64,000 nt of DNA from Sphingomonas faeni. GTDB taxonomy: Bacteria; Pseudomonadota; Alphaproteobacteria; Sphingomonadales; Sphingomonadaceae. Below are positions 1 through 9,270 of this stretch, piece by piece. Numbering within the stretch: the first letter of the stretch is position 1; each line of letters begins with the position of its first letter. A program made the position numbers and the translations under genes. The notes under the pieces were generated by a model. That model saw only the letters and a program-made list of their open reading frames with translations. It searched no databases and was not told the DNA's origin. Location of the stretch: contig NZ_JAUSZF010000001.1 of the NCBI RefSeq assembly GCF_030817315.1, positions 1,100,501-1,164,500 on the forward strand. The letters run 5' to 3'.

Positions 1-609
1 CAGAGTTTTACGCGCGTCGGCGGTACGCGCGTCGTGAAGGTGGACGTCCGCGTCGTCTCGGCGACGGCGCGCGACCTCGTGTTTGAGATTGCCGAGGGGC
101 GCTTTCGCGAAGATCTCTACTACCGCCTCAACGTTGTCCCCGTGACGATCCCGCCGCTGTCCGATCGCCGGGAGGACATTCCGGCGCTGGTCCAGCATTT
201 CATCGCGCACTATGCGTCCGAACGCCGTGTGCCGACGCCCGAGATCGCACCCGATGCGATGGTCGCGCTGCAATCCTATGACTGGCCCGGCAACGTCCGC
301 CAATTGCGCAATGTTGTTGAGCGGACGATCATCCTGGCGCCGGGCGATCGCATCGGCCGGATCGATATCGACCTGTTGCCCGCCGAAGTACTCGGCGATC
401 AGGGCGACATGGGGGCGGCGGGTGGCACCGCCATCATGGGATCGCCGCTGCGGGAAGCGCGCGAGACGTTCGAGCGCGAATATCTCCGCGTCCAGATCCG
501 GCGCTTCTCGGGCAACATCTCCCGCACGGCCAGCTTCATCGGCATGGAGCGATCGGCACTCCACCGCAAACTCAAGCTGCTCGGCATCACCGAAACACGC
601 GACGAATAA
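1..609 (+). CDS. ntrX: NtrX-type sigma-54 response regulator, 3' part
   Basis: This is the C-terminal portion of a nitrogen-regulation response regulator; the reading frame is open from base 1, so the receiver domain and most of the AAA+ domain lie outside the window. The visible part begins in the sigma-54 activator ATPase domain. It shows the FREDLYYRLNV segment with the arginine-finger region and the DWPGNVRQL motif that closes the domain. The last 45 or so residues form a Fis-type helix-turn-helix (GNISRTASFIGMERSALHRK). Such proteins activate RNA polymerase carrying sigma-54 after phosphorylation by NtrY. The downstream order hfq then hflX is the usual alphaproteobacterial context of ntrYX, which favours NtrX over NtrC. 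Confidence 0.9.
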   Translation, partial: QSFTRVGGTRVVKVDVRVVSATARDLVFEIAEGRFREDLYYRLNVVPVTIPPLSDRREDIPALVQHFIAHYASERRVPTPEIAPDAMVALQSYDWPGNVRQLRNVVERTIILAPGDRIGRIDIDLLPAEVLGDQGDMGAAGGTAIMGSPLREARETFEREYLRVQIRRFSGNISRTASFIGMERSALHRKLKLLGITETRDE

Positions 610-750
610 GACGCCGCAATTTCGCCGCCCTCTGGAACTACGGGGGTGTCGATCATAGATCAGTACCGTACCCGGTAACCGAGTACATCTCCGACGCTGG
701 GAAACAGCGCCTCGCGGGCAAAGTCTCGCCAAAAACAAAGGGTTATCCCA

Positions 751-1266
751 TTGGCCGATAAACCAGGCTCGCTTCAGGACCTCTTCCTGAACGCACTCCG
801 GCGCTCCAAGACGCCGGTCACGATGTTCCTCGTCAAGGGCGTGAAGCTCCAGGGCATCGTCACATGGTTCGATAATTTTTCTGTGCTGCTCCGCCGCGAT
901 GGCCAGTCGCAGCTAATCTACAAGCACGCCATTTCGACGATCATGCCCGCCGGCCCGATGGACGTGTCGGCAATCGTCGACGCGGTCGGAGATAACCAGA
1001 AGAAGCACCCGTTGTTGCAGGATATTTTCCTCAACGCGGTGCGGAAATCGGAAGACAGCGTGACGATGTTCCTGATCAACGGCGTCATGCTGCAGGGCCA
1101 GATCGCCGGCTTCGATCTGTTCTGCATGCTGCTCCAGCGCGAGGGCATGGCGCAGCTCGTCTACAAGCACGCGGTATCGACGATTCAGCCGGCGCGCCCG
1201 CTGAATCTTGCCGAAGAGCCCACCGACACGGATGATAATGCAGATGACGCGGACAATGACGATTGA
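751..1266 (+). CDS. hfq: RNA chaperone Hfq with two tandem Sm domains
   Basis: Hfq pairs small RNAs with mRNAs. This protein is 171 residues, about twice the usual length, and contains two complete Hfq units at roughly residues 7-69 and 88-150. Each has the Sm1 region ([20 protein letters not shown]) and the Sm2 YKHA motif at residues 57-60 and 138-141, so both proximal RNA-binding sites look intact. The rim arginine patch is ALRRSK in unit 1 but weaker (AVRKSE) in unit 2. The tail is strongly acidic (many Asp, residues 155-171). The start is TTG at 751, preceded by a short purine run (AAAGGG). The gene overlaps hflX by 4 bases. A trimer of such tandem units would rebuild the usual six-fold ring; that is inference. 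Confidence 0.93.
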   Translation: MADKPGSLQDLFLNALRRSKTPVTMFLVKGVKLQGIVTWFDNFSVLLRRDGQSQLIYKHAISTIMPAGPMDVSAIVDAVGDNQKKHPLLQDIFLNAVRKSEDSVTMFLINGVMLQGQIAGFDLFCMLLQREGMAQLVYKHAVSTIQPARPLNLAEEPTDTDDNADDADNDD

Positions 1267-2555
1267 GTAGTGGTTTCGAACGCGACCGGGACGAGTTCGC
1301 GCGCGGTGCGCGCGCGATCGTCGTCCTTCCCGATCAGGGCGACGCTTCGCGCGACGTCGACGCACGCCTTGAGGAGACCGCGGGCCTTGCGGCCGCGATC
1401 GGCGTCGAGGTCGTCGAACGGATCGCCTACCGTGTTCGCCAGCCAAAGCCGGCGACGCTAATCGGTAGCGGCCAGGTCGAAATGCTTGCGGCGCAGGTTC
1501 GGATGGAAGAGGCGGGGCTCGTCGTGTTCGACGCGAGCCTCAGTCCGATCCAGCAGCGCAATCTCGAAAAGGCGCTCGAAACCAAGGTCATCGATCGCAC
1601 CGGCCTGATCCTCGAGATCTTCGGCGAGCGCGCGGCGACCGCCGAGGGGCGCTTGCAGGTCGAACTGGCGCATCTCGATTATCAGGCGGGCCGGCTGGTA
1701 CGCAGCTGGACCCATCTCGAACGCCAGCGCGGTGGCTTCGGCTTCCTCGGCGGTCCGGGCGAGACCCAGATCGAGGCGGATCGCCGCTTGATCCGCGACC
1801 GGATGGCTCGGCTCAAGCGCGAACTCGAGCAGGTCAGTCGTACGCGGGGGCTTCACCGTGAGCGACGCCAGCGTGCGCCATGGCCGGTGATCGCGCTGGT
1901 CGGCTATACCAATGCGGGCAAGTCGACGCTGTTCAACCGGCTCACGGGCGCCGACGTGATGGCCGAGGACCTGCTGTTCGCAACACTCGACCCAACGTTG
2001 CGGCAGATCCAGTTGCCCGGCATCGACAAAGCGATCCTGTCCGACACGGTTGGGTTCGTCTCGGACCTGCCGACGCAGCTGGTCGCCGCGTTCAAGGCAA
2101 CGCTGGAGGAGGTCGTGTCCGCCGATCTGCTTGTCCACATCCGCGATATCGCGCATCCCGATACCGAGGCGCAGCGGACGGACGTCGAAACCGTGCTGGC
2201 CGAGATCGGCGTCGACGAGAACACGCCGCGGTTTGAGGTCTGGAACAAGCTCGATCTGCTCGATGCCGATACGCATGCCGAGATCGCGAGCCAAGCCGCG
2301 CACCGCGACGACGTTGTCGCAATCTCGGCGCTGAGCGGGGAAGGGGTGGATGAGCTGATCCACCAGGTCGCCGCCAAGCTTACCGGCGCGCATCGTCGGT
2401 ACAGCATCACGCTCGACGCGACCGACGGCGCGGGCGCGGCGTGGCTGCATGCGCACGGCGAGGTGCTGGGCAGCTTGGACGACGAACTCGAGACGACCTA
2501 CGATGTGCGACTGTCGGAAAGCGATTACGACCGGTTCATCCGCCGCGACGCTTGA
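1263..2555 (+). CDS. hflX: Ribosome-associated GTPase HflX
   Basis: HflX is a GTPase that splits stalled ribosomes. The 430-residue protein has the HflX N-terminal region followed by a coiled segment and a G domain: G1 GYTNAGKS at about 214-221, G3 DTVG at about 261-264 and G4 NKLD at about 338-341. The [15 protein letters not shown] motif just before the coiled helix is typical of the family. The TTG start at 1263 overlaps the hfq stop codon, implying translational coupling. The 3' end overlaps the convergent mazG by 20 bases. Confidence is high from length, motifs and the conserved hfq-hflX order. Confidence 0.95.
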   Translation: MSSGFERDRDEFARGARAIVVLPDQGDASRDVDARLEETAGLAAAIGVEVVERIAYRVRQPKPATLIGSGQVEMLAAQVRMEEAGLVVFDASLSPIQQRNLEKALETKVIDRTGLILEIFGERAATAEGRLQVELAHLDYQAGRLVRSWTHLERQRGGFGFLGGPGETQIEADRRLIRDRMARLKRELEQVSRTRGLHRERRQRAPWPVIALVGYTNAGKSTLFNRLTGADVMAEDLLFATLDPTLRQIQLPGIDKAILSDTVGFVSDLPTQLVAAFKATLEEVVSADLLVHIRDIAHPDTEAQRTDVETVLAEIGVDENTPRFEVWNKLDLLDADTHAEIASQAAHRDDVVAISALSGEGVDELIHQVAAKLTGAHRRYSITLDATDGAGAAWLHAHGEVLGSLDDELETTYDVRLSESDYDRFIRRDA

Positions 2556-3270
2556 TCGCCTGCCACAGGGCTTCCTTCTGATCGAGTGTCATGGCGGAGA
2601 ATGTGTCGCCGCCATCGGCCTCGATAGCCCGGAAGCGCGCCTCGAACTTGGCATTGCCCGCGCGTAACGCGGCTTCGGGATCGACACCGAGATGGCGGGC
2701 CCAGTTCGTCACCGCGAACAGCAGGTCGCCGATCTCTTCTGCCACGGTGTCCGAGCCGGCTTCGCGAACCTCTTCGATTTCCTCGAAAACCTTCGCAAGC
2801 GGCCCCGCGGCATTGGGCCAGTCGAACCCTACGCGCGCCGCACGCTTCTGGAGTTTTTCGGCACGCGACAACGCGGGCAGGCCGATGGCGACGCCGGCCA
2901 GCGCGCTGGGATCGGGCTTTTCCGCACGCTCGCCGGCCTTGATCGTTTCCCATCCTGGCGAGATCGCTGCATCACCGAAGATATGCGGGTGGCGGTGCTC
3001 CATCTTGTCGCTGATCGCGGCAACGACGTCGGAAAGCGTGAACGCGCCCGACTCCTCGGCGATACGGCTGTGGAACACGACCTGGAGCAACAGGTCGCCA
3101 AGTTCGTCCTTGAGATCGGCGGGGTCGTCGCGTGCGATCGCGTCGGCAACCTCATACGCTTCCTCGATCGTGTACGGCGCGATCGTCGACCAGGTCTGCT
3201 TCCGATCCCATTCGCATCCGTCGACCGGATCACGCAGCCGCGCCATGATGGAGGTGAGGCGTTCGATCAT
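2536..3270 (-). CDS. mazG: Nucleoside triphosphate pyrophosphohydrolase MazG
   Basis: MazG hydrolyses (d)NTPs to monophosphate and pyrophosphate, a house-cleaning and stringent-response related activity. The start matches the family closely (IERLTSIMARLRDP, GCEWDRKQT). The metal-binding EEAYEV and DELGDLLLQVVFH motifs are present, and a second MazG repeat follows around residues 160-225 (EEIEEVREA, EEIGDLLFA). I place the start at ATG 3270 because AGGTG lies six bases upstream; a GTG at 3279 is an alternative that adds three residues. It is convergent with hflX with a 20-base tail overlap. Confidence 0.93.
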   Translation of the reverse strand: MIERLTSIMARLRDPVDGCEWDRKQTWSTIAPYTIEEAYEVADAIARDDPADLKDELGDLLLQVVFHSRIAEESGAFTLSDVVAAISDKMEHRHPHIFGDAAISPGWETIKAGERAEKPDPSALAGVAIGLPALSRAEKLQKRAARVGFDWPNAAGPLAKVFEEIEEVREAGSDTVAEEIGDLLFAVTNWARHLGVDPEAALRAGNAKFEARFRAIEADGGDTFSAMTLDQKEALWQAIKRRGG

Positions 3271-3339
3271 AGGGAGCACCTGTAAATTGGCATTGATCCG
3301 CTGCCTATCCCAAGATCGATAATATACATTATGTAAAAT

Positions 3340-3927
3340 CTAGCTTTGGATCGGTGTTAGGATGAGCGTGGCGTTCTCGACCCGCCACGATCCCAGCCTC
3401 GACAGGAAGTTCATGCCGATGACGTCGGTATCGCCGAACGACGGCGACGTCACGATCCCGAGGTCGGTAGCGGTGATCGTGCCGATCGTCACGCGCCTGG
3501 CCGTCGCGGTACGTGCCGACACATCGCCGTTTGCGGTCGCGATGATCACCGGGAACGGACTTTCATCGCTATCGAGCCCCGCGGCCTTCGCCGTGGCTGC
3601 AGACAACGCGGTCGTCGTCGCGCCGCTGTCGATCAGCATGCGGCGCCGGACGCCGTCGATATCGACATCGGCCCAGAAATGGCCGTCCTCGGCCATGCGG
3701 ATCCGTGTTTCCGTACCGCTGACCTGCTGCTCCGAGAACAAGGCCTTGAGCCCGGGCAGCCGGTCCCGCTGGCTCGCGATCAGCAAAGCCACGGCAAAGA
3801 TCGCGACCCAGGCTAGAGCCATCTTCAGGACGGGTTTGAGCGGCAACCGGCGCGCGACCAGCGCGGACAATGGCAAGATCAGCATCACCGCGTACAGCGC
3901 GAACTGGGCTGCGCGGTCGCCGGTCAT
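3340..3927 (-). CDS. Membrane-anchored retropepsin-like aspartic protease (clan AA)
   Basis: The 195-residue protein has two hydrophobic segments near the N terminus (about residues 7-25 and 34-51) and then a single retropepsin-type domain. The catalytic motif is LIDSGATTTALS, the bacterial equivalent of the DTGA box, with a later hydrophobic-hydrophobic-Gly motif (VIGMNFLSRLG). One-domain proteases of this type act as dimers; here the domain would face the periplasm. The substrate is unknown. The start ATG overlaps the stop of the upstream metallo-hydrolase gene by 4 bases, so it is the last gene of the minus-strand unit. Confidence 0.82.
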   Translation of the reverse strand: MTGDRAAQFALYAVMLILPLSALVARRLPLKPVLKMALAWVAIFAVALLIASQRDRLPGLKALFSEQQVSGTETRIRMAEDGHFWADVDIDGVRRRMLIDSGATTTALSAATAKAAGLDSDESPFPVIIATANGDVSARTATARRVTIGTITATDLGIVTSPSFGDTDVIGMNFLSRLGSWRVENATLILTPIQS

Positions 3928-4688
3928 GCCGTCAGAATCAACCCGTCATAGCCCGGCTCGACCCCGGTTGGAAGTTCATCGCGCAACGTCGTGTAATCCA
4001 TCGTATTGTCCATGTGGATCAGCGCCGTCTGCCTCGGCTTCAGGCGCGCCACCCAGTCGAGAACCGCCGACAATTCCATATGCGTCGGATGCGGACGTCG
4101 GCGGAGCGCGTCGACGACCCAGACATCCAGATCCTGATACAGGCTGGCCATATCGTCGGTCATCACGTTGAAATCAGTGGCATATCCGATCGACACGCCA
4201 TTTGCGTCAAACCTCAGGCCGGCGGCGTGGATGTTGCCGTGGGGCTGGTCAGTGACGCGGATGTCTATGCCGCCGATCGACAGCCGGTCGGGCAGGATTT
4301 CCGCGGCAACCGTCGGCGGATATCCGGGGCGACCACGAAAGGCATAGGTAAAGCGCGCGTCCAGCGCCGTTAGCGTGAACAGTCGCGCATAGCCGCGGAC
4401 CGGCGTGCCGGTGGCGTGAAAGAGTTGCCGCAGGTCGTCGATGCCGTGGCAGTGATCGGCGTGATCGTGCGTCCAGATCACCGCATCGACCCGGTCGATG
4501 TCCGCCGCCAGCAACTGCTCGCGCATGTCGGGACTGGTGTCGATCAGGATACGGGTGCCGCCATGCTCGACCAGTGCGGAGGCACGCGTGCGGCGGTTGC
4601 GCGGTTCGGTTGGGTCGCAATCGCCCCAGTCGTTGCCGATCCTCGGCACGCCGGAGGATGTGCCCGAGCCGAGGATCGTGATCTTCAT
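3924..4688 (-). CDS. Metallo-beta-lactamase-fold hydrolase, PhnP/YcbX-like
   Basis: A 254-residue MBL-fold enzyme. It begins with the strand and glycine loop MKITILGSGTSSGVPRIG typical of the PhnP-like branch. The di-metal site motif HDHADH is present around residues 95-100, and further His/Asp ligands follow (YATDFN, ALIHMDN). Relatives cleave cyclic phosphodiesters or act on nucleotide-like substrates. The conserved position after tatD in alphaproteobacteria supports a shared housekeeping role but does not reveal the substrate. It overlaps tatD and the protease gene by 4 bases each. Confidence 0.88.
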   Translation of the reverse strand: MKITILGSGTSSGVPRIGNDWGDCDPTEPRNRRTRASALVEHGGTRILIDTSPDMREQLLAADIDRVDAVIWTHDHADHCHGIDDLRQLFHATGTPVRGYARLFTLTALDARFTYAFRGRPGYPPTVAAEILPDRLSIGGIDIRVTDQPHGNIHAAGLRFDANGVSIGYATDFNVMTDDMASLYQDLDVWVVDALRRRPHPTHMELSAVLDWVARLKPRQTALIHMDNTMDYTTLRDELPTGVEPGYDGLILTA

Positions 4689-5476
4689 GCTGCCGCTCCG
4701 GACACCCGCGTCTTGGCGAACAGCGTGTGGAAGTTCTCCGCGGTACGACGCGACAGTTCCTCGACATTTTCCCCGCGCAGATCGGCGAGGAACTGCGCGG
4801 TGTCGGCGACGAAGCCGGGCTCGCCGGTTTTGCCCCGGTGCGGCACCGGCGCGAGGAACGGTGCGTCGGTTTCGATCAGCAACCGCTCGATCGGCAAGCG
4901 CGCCGCGGTCTCTTGCAGATCACGCGCGTTCTTGAACGTCACGATGCCCGAGATCGAGATGTAAAGGCCCATATCCAACGCCTTGTCGGCGAAAGCTCCG
5001 CTCGCGGTGAAGCAGTGGATGACGCCGGGATAGGCCCCCTTCCCCATCTCCTCCGCCATGATCGCGGCGGTATCGTCCTCGGCATCACGGGTGTGGACGA
5101 CGATCGGCAAGCCGGTCTCGCGCGACGCGGCGATGTGCGCGCGGAAACTCGCCTGCTGGCGGGCGCGATCCGAGGTGTCGCGGAAATAGTCGAGACCGCT
5201 TTCGCCGAGACCGACGACCCGGGGGTGCCGTGCCCGCTCGATCAGCTTGGCGGCATTGACGTCGGGATACACGTCCGCTTCATTCGGATGGATGCCGATC
5301 GTCGCCCAGACGTCCGGTTCGCGCTCCGCGGTGGCGACGATATCGTCCCACTCGCTCTCGCGCGTCGAGATGTTGAGCATCGCCGTCACCCCCCTCGCCC
5401 GTGCCCGCGCGAGGACCGCCTGCTGGTCCTCGACGAGGCCCTTGTAGTTCAGGTGGCAATGGCTGTCGGCGAGCAT
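4685..5476 (-). CDS. tatD: TatD-family metal-dependent hydrolase
   Basis: TatD proteins are TIM-barrel metal-dependent nucleases of the amidohydrolase superfamily. The 263-residue protein starts MLADSHCHLN, giving the HxH metal ligands at once. It also has IGIHPNEA, the GESGLDYFR glutamate motif, VVHTRDA, IHCFTAS and the ETDAPFLAP aspartate motif near the end. Length and motif order are full. Start ATG 5476 overlaps the metG stop by 4 bases (ATGA). It probably acts as a cytosolic DNase. Confidence 0.93.
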   Translation of the reverse strand: MLADSHCHLNYKGLVEDQQAVLARARARGVTAMLNISTRESEWDDIVATAEREPDVWATIGIHPNEADVYPDVNAAKLIERARHPRVVGLGESGLDYFRDTSDRARQQASFRAHIAASRETGLPIVVHTRDAEDDTAAIMAEEMGKGAYPGVIHCFTASGAFADKALDMGLYISISGIVTFKNARDLQETAARLPIERLLIETDAPFLAPVPHRGKTGEPGFVADTAQFLADLRGENVEELSRRTAENFHTLFAKTRVSGAAA

Positions 5477-7023
5477 CAGGCCTCCGCTGGCAGTTCGAGA
5501 CGCGGGAAGACGGGCGCAGGCGGTGCGATCCGGAAGTCGGAAGCGGCGATGCGGTCGTACCAGCCATCGTCGTCGATCGCGGCATGATCGCGCTCGGTGG
5601 CGCCGATCTGGTCGAGAACCTTCCCCGCGGACTCGGGCACGACCGGCAGGATCGTGATCGCGAGCATGCGGATCGCGCGGACCAGTGTCCGCAACACCGC
5701 GTTCATCCGCTCGGGATCGGTCTTGCGCAGTGCCCAGGGTGCCTGCGCGTCGATATACTGGTTGCACGCGAACACGCCGCGCATCCACGCCTCGATGCCT
5801 TGCGACAGCGCGAGATCGATGAAGCCGGCCTTGAACCCCGCACAGGCGACGACGACCTCCTCGATCAGCATGCCGTCGGCATCCTGCACCGACCCAGCCG
5901 TAGGAAATTCGCCACCCAGGTTTTTGGCAATAAACGACAATGTCCGCTGCGCGAGGTTGCCGAAGCTGTTCGCAAGCTCGGCGTTGACGCGCGTCACGAT
6001 CGCCTCGGGCGAGTAGCTGCCGTCCTGGCCGAAGCTCACCTCGCGTAGGAAGAAATAGCGGAGCGCATCGACGCCGAACGCATCCGCCAGCGCCATTGGA
6101 TCGACGACGTTGCCGACCGACTTCGACATCTTCTCGCCGCGCGTCAGGAGGAAACCGTGGCCAAACACGCTCTTCGGCAGCGGGATGCCGGCCGAGAGCA
6201 GGAACGCCGGCCAATAGACCGCGTGGAACCGGACGATATCCTTGCCGATCAGATGGATATCCGCCGGCCAGTATTTCGCCTTATCGCCGGTCATGTCGGG
6301 ATAGCCGATCCCGGTCAGGTAATTGGTGAGCGCATCGACCCACACATACATGACGTGCCCAGGGCTGCCCGGCACCGGCACACCCCAGTCGAAGCTGGTG
6401 CGCGAAACCGAGAGATCCTTCAGGCCACCCTCGACGAAGCGCATCACCTCGTTGCGGCGGCTCTCGGGGCGGATGAAATCGGGGTTGGCGGCGAAGAGAT
6501 CGAGCAACGGCTGCTGATATTTCGACAGCCGGAAGAACCACGTCTCCTCGGCGGTCCATTCGACCGGCGTACCCTGCGGCGAGCGACGATCATCGCCCTC
6601 CCCCGTCAGTTCGGACTCGTCGTAGAACGCCTCGTCGCGAACCGAATACCAGCCCTCGTAGCGGTCGAGATACAGGTCGCCCGCATCCGCCATCGCCTGC
6701 CAGATCGCGGCGCTGGCGGCGTAATGATCCTCGTCCACCGTGCGGATGAAGCGGTCGTAGGAGATGCCAAGACGATCCGCCATCTCGTGGAAATACGACG
6801 ACATTTCATTGGACAGGTCACGCACGGGCATGTCGCGGTCGCGCGCGGCCTGGACCATCTTGAGGCCGTGCTCATCGGTGCCGGTCTGGAACAGCACGTC
6901 GCGACCCGCCTGACGCTGGAAGCGCGCGATCGCATCGGCGGCGATCATCTCGTACGCATGGCCGATATGCGGACGGCCATTGGGATAGTGGATCGCGGTG
7001 GTGATATAGAAAGGATCGGCCAT
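5476..7023 (-). CDS. metG: Methionyl-tRNA synthetase
   Basis: A class I aminoacyl-tRNA synthetase that charges tRNA-Met. The 515-residue protein has the HIGH signature (PHIGHAYE, about residues 17-24) and the KMSKS loop (GEKMSKSVGN, about 295-304), followed by the helical anticodon-binding domain. It is the compact form without a C-terminal tRNA-binding extension. The ATG start is preceded by AGGAG at a spacing of seven bases. It sits between holB and tatD, as in many alphaproteobacteria. Confidence 0.96.
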   Translation of the reverse strand: MADPFYITTAIHYPNGRPHIGHAYEMIAADAIARFQRQAGRDVLFQTGTDEHGLKMVQAARDRDMPVRDLSNEMSSYFHEMADRLGISYDRFIRTVDEDHYAASAAIWQAMADAGDLYLDRYEGWYSVRDEAFYDESELTGEGDDRRSPQGTPVEWTAEETWFFRLSKYQQPLLDLFAANPDFIRPESRRNEVMRFVEGGLKDLSVSRTSFDWGVPVPGSPGHVMYVWVDALTNYLTGIGYPDMTGDKAKYWPADIHLIGKDIVRFHAVYWPAFLLSAGIPLPKSVFGHGFLLTRGEKMSKSVGNVVDPMALADAFGVDALRYFFLREVSFGQDGSYSPEAIVTRVNAELANSFGNLAQRTLSFIAKNLGGEFPTAGSVQDADGMLIEEVVVACAGFKAGFIDLALSQGIEAWMRGVFACNQYIDAQAPWALRKTDPERMNAVLRTLVRAIRMLAITILPVVPESAGKVLDQIGATERDHAAIDDDGWYDRIAASDFRIAPPAPVFPRLELPAEA

Positions 7024-7074
7024 GCCGCGCTCCTAGAGCATCACCACGATCAGGTGAAGCCTGTGCGGGGCCGA

Positions 7075-8052
7075 TCAACGGCGTAATGTCGCGACGATCC
7101 CCGCCATCTCGAACACCGTGGCCTGCGCATCAAGCGACAGTCCGATCGCCGCACCCGCCAGCTCGCGTGCCGCAGCGTGCGCATCGAGCGCGGATCGCAG
7201 CGCCGGCCCCGAGCGGGTCCGTGCGGCATCGGCAATAAACGCAGGCGCACGGTCGAGAAACGCCTCGTACCGCGGTTGCGCCGCCTTGAGGCCAAGCGCC
7301 TTGGCGAGTTTCAACCGGCGCCCGTTATCCCGGTCGCCGTCCTGCGCGATCGCGGCGATGGCATCGTCGATTGCGGCGATGTCGAGCCCGGCATAGCGAA
7401 GCGCGCGGCCGGGCGCGCCGTCGCTCGCCCGCACCAGCGCCGCGACCTCGCTCTCGTCGGCATCGGGCTGCAACGTCCGGATCGCGGTCGCGACCTCGCC
7501 GTCATCGAGTGCCTCGAACCGCAACAACCGACACCGCGAGCGGATCGTCGGCAGCAACCGGCCCGGCGCATGGCTGACAAGCAAGAAGATCGTCCCCGCT
7601 GGCGGTTCCTCGAGGTTCTTGAGCAGCGCATTCGCCCCGCCCCGCTCCAGATCGTCGATCGCGTCGATCACCACGACGCGCCGCGGGCTCATCGACGGCG
7701 TGGTCGCAAAGAGCGGTTGCAGCGTCCGCACCTGCGCGATCGTGATACTGCGCGCGAGATCCTGGTCGGGCTTGTCGGGATCCTTCGGCAACCGTGCGAG
7801 CACGCAAAAATCGGGATGCGACCCCGCCTCCATCAGCGACCGCGTCCTGTTCCCCTCGGGGACCTCCAGCCCGGTCGACCCGCTATCCGGGTCGGCCGCA
7901 TCCGCCAGCATGCGCATTGCGGCAGCGCGTGCGAAGCTCGCCTTGCCGACGCCCTGCGGCCCGGCGATCAGCCACGCGTGATGCAACGAACCGCCGCGCA
8001 TCGCCGCCATGAAGGCGGCCTGCGCGGCGGTGTTGCCGATTATCGGCGTCAT
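7075..8052 (-). CDS. holB: DNA polymerase III delta' subunit
   Basis: The clamp-loader delta' subunit of the replicative polymerase. The 325-residue protein shows the N-terminal IIGNTAAQAAF region, a P-loop-like GPQGVGKASF and the RRVVVIDAIDDLERGGANALLKNLEEPP segment of clamp loaders. A sensor-1 region with SRC (TIRSRCRLL) follows. The C-terminal helical domain is typical. In related genomes tmk usually lies immediately upstream; here only 28 bases separate holB from the carboxypeptidase gene. Confidence 0.9.
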   Translation of the reverse strand: MTPIIGNTAAQAAFMAAMRGGSLHHAWLIAGPQGVGKASFARAAAMRMLADAADPDSGSTGLEVPEGNRTRSLMEAGSHPDFCVLARLPKDPDKPDQDLARSITIAQVRTLQPLFATTPSMSPRRVVVIDAIDDLERGGANALLKNLEEPPAGTIFLLVSHAPGRLLPTIRSRCRLLRFEALDDGEVATAIRTLQPDADESEVAALVRASDGAPGRALRYAGLDIAAIDDAIAAIAQDGDRDNGRRLKLAKALGLKAAQPRYEAFLDRAPAFIADAARTRSGPALRSALDAHAAARELAGAAIGLSLDAQATVFEMAGIVATLRR

Positions 8053-8080
8053 ACCTGCAACGCCGTCGGCGCCGAGATCA

Positions 8081-9244
8081 TCAGCCGAAGAAGCCGGTCA
8101 GTCCTGCCCATGCGCGACCGAAGAAGCCGGCCTCGGCGACGTCCTTCTCAGCGACCAGCGGCATGGTCTGCTGCAGCCCGTCGGACGTGGTGACGACGAG
8201 ATCGGCGATGTGCTGGCCGGCCTTGATCGGCGCCTTGATCGGGCCGTCGTACACGACCTTTGCGGTGAGATTGGGCGAGGTGCCGGCGGGCAGCGTCACG
8301 GTCAGAGCCTTGGGCGCTACCAGCCCGACCGACGACGAATCGCCGAGCTGTACCGAAGCGGTTTCGACCTTCTTGCCCCTCGCGACGATCGGCTTGGACT
8401 GCCACGCGCGAAAGCCCCATTCCATGAAACGCACCGATTCCTCGGCGCGCTGGCCCGAACTGGTCAGCCCGGCGACGACCATCACCAGGCGGCGGCCATT
8501 CTGCACGGCGGATCCGGTGAAGCCATAGCCGGCCTCCTCGGTGTGCCCGGTCTTCAGGCCATCCGCGCCGGCGACGCGGCCGAGGATCGGATCGCGGTTC
8601 GCCTGGGTGATGGCGCTGCCGCCCATCGTCTTGCCCCAGGTGAAATCGCGCTTCGAATAGAATTGCTTGTAGAGATCGGGGTAGTTGGTGATCGTCGCCG
8701 CGGCGAGCTTGGCGAGATCATGCGCCGTCACATAGGTAACGCCGTTGTCGGGCCAGCCGTTCGCGGTACCGAAATGGCTGTCCTTGAGGCCGAGTTCGGC
8801 AGCCTTGCGGTTCATCCGCTCGGTGAACGCCTGCTCGGACCCGGAAATGCCCTCGGCCAGCACGATGCACGCGTCGTTACCCGACAGCGTGACGATTCCA
8901 TACAGGAGATTGGCGACGCTGACATTCTCACCCGACGACAGGAACATCGTCGAACCCGCTGCCGGACCATGCCATTTCGCCCAGGTCTCGGGACGCACCG
9001 TCATCATCTGGTCGAGCTTCAACTCGCCCTTCTTGACCATGTCGAACGCGACATAGACCGTCATCATCTTGGCGAGCGAGGCCGGCGGCATCCGGCGATC
9101 CGCGTCGCGGGCGAAGAGCACCGCGCCCGACGAGAGATCCTCCATATAGGCGATCGGCGCGGCAGTCTGGAATTGCGGCGCAGCAGCGATGGACGGGTGC
9201 GCCAGCGCGATGGCGACGAGCGGGGCGACGATCAGCTTCTTCAT
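8081..9244 (-). CDS. D-alanyl-D-alanine carboxypeptidase (PBP5/6-like)
   Basis: A periplasmic peptidoglycan D,D-carboxypeptidase that trims pentapeptide side chains. From ATG 9244 the product is about 387 residues, with a signal peptide (MKKLIVAPLVAIALAHPSIAAA). The three active-site motifs are present: SLAK, SGN (LSGNDA) and KTG (LKTGHT). A C-terminal beta domain and an amphipathic end (FFGRAWAGLTGFFG), which probably contacts the membrane, complete it. An upstream ATG exists in the same frame, but the signal peptide favours 9244. It clusters with rlpA and mltB, all peptidoglycan enzymes. Confidence 0.93.
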   Translation of the reverse strand: MKKLIVAPLVAIALAHPSIAAAPQFQTAAPIAYMEDLSSGAVLFARDADRRMPPASLAKMMTVYVAFDMVKKGELKLDQMMTVRPETWAKWHGPAAGSTMFLSSGENVSVANLLYGIVTLSGNDACIVLAEGISGSEQAFTERMNRKAAELGLKDSHFGTANGWPDNGVTYVTAHDLAKLAAATITNYPDLYKQFYSKRDFTWGKTMGGSAITQANRDPILGRVAGADGLKTGHTEEAGYGFTGSAVQNGRRLVMVVAGLTSSGQRAEESVRFMEWGFRAWQSKPIVARGKKVETASVQLGDSSSVGLVAPKALTVTLPAGTSPNLTAKVVYDGPIKAPIKAGQHIADLVVTTSDGLQQTMPLVAEKDVAEAGFFGRAWAGLTGFFG

Positions 9245-9270
9245 GGGGTATTCCGTGAGCAAAAGGGAAC

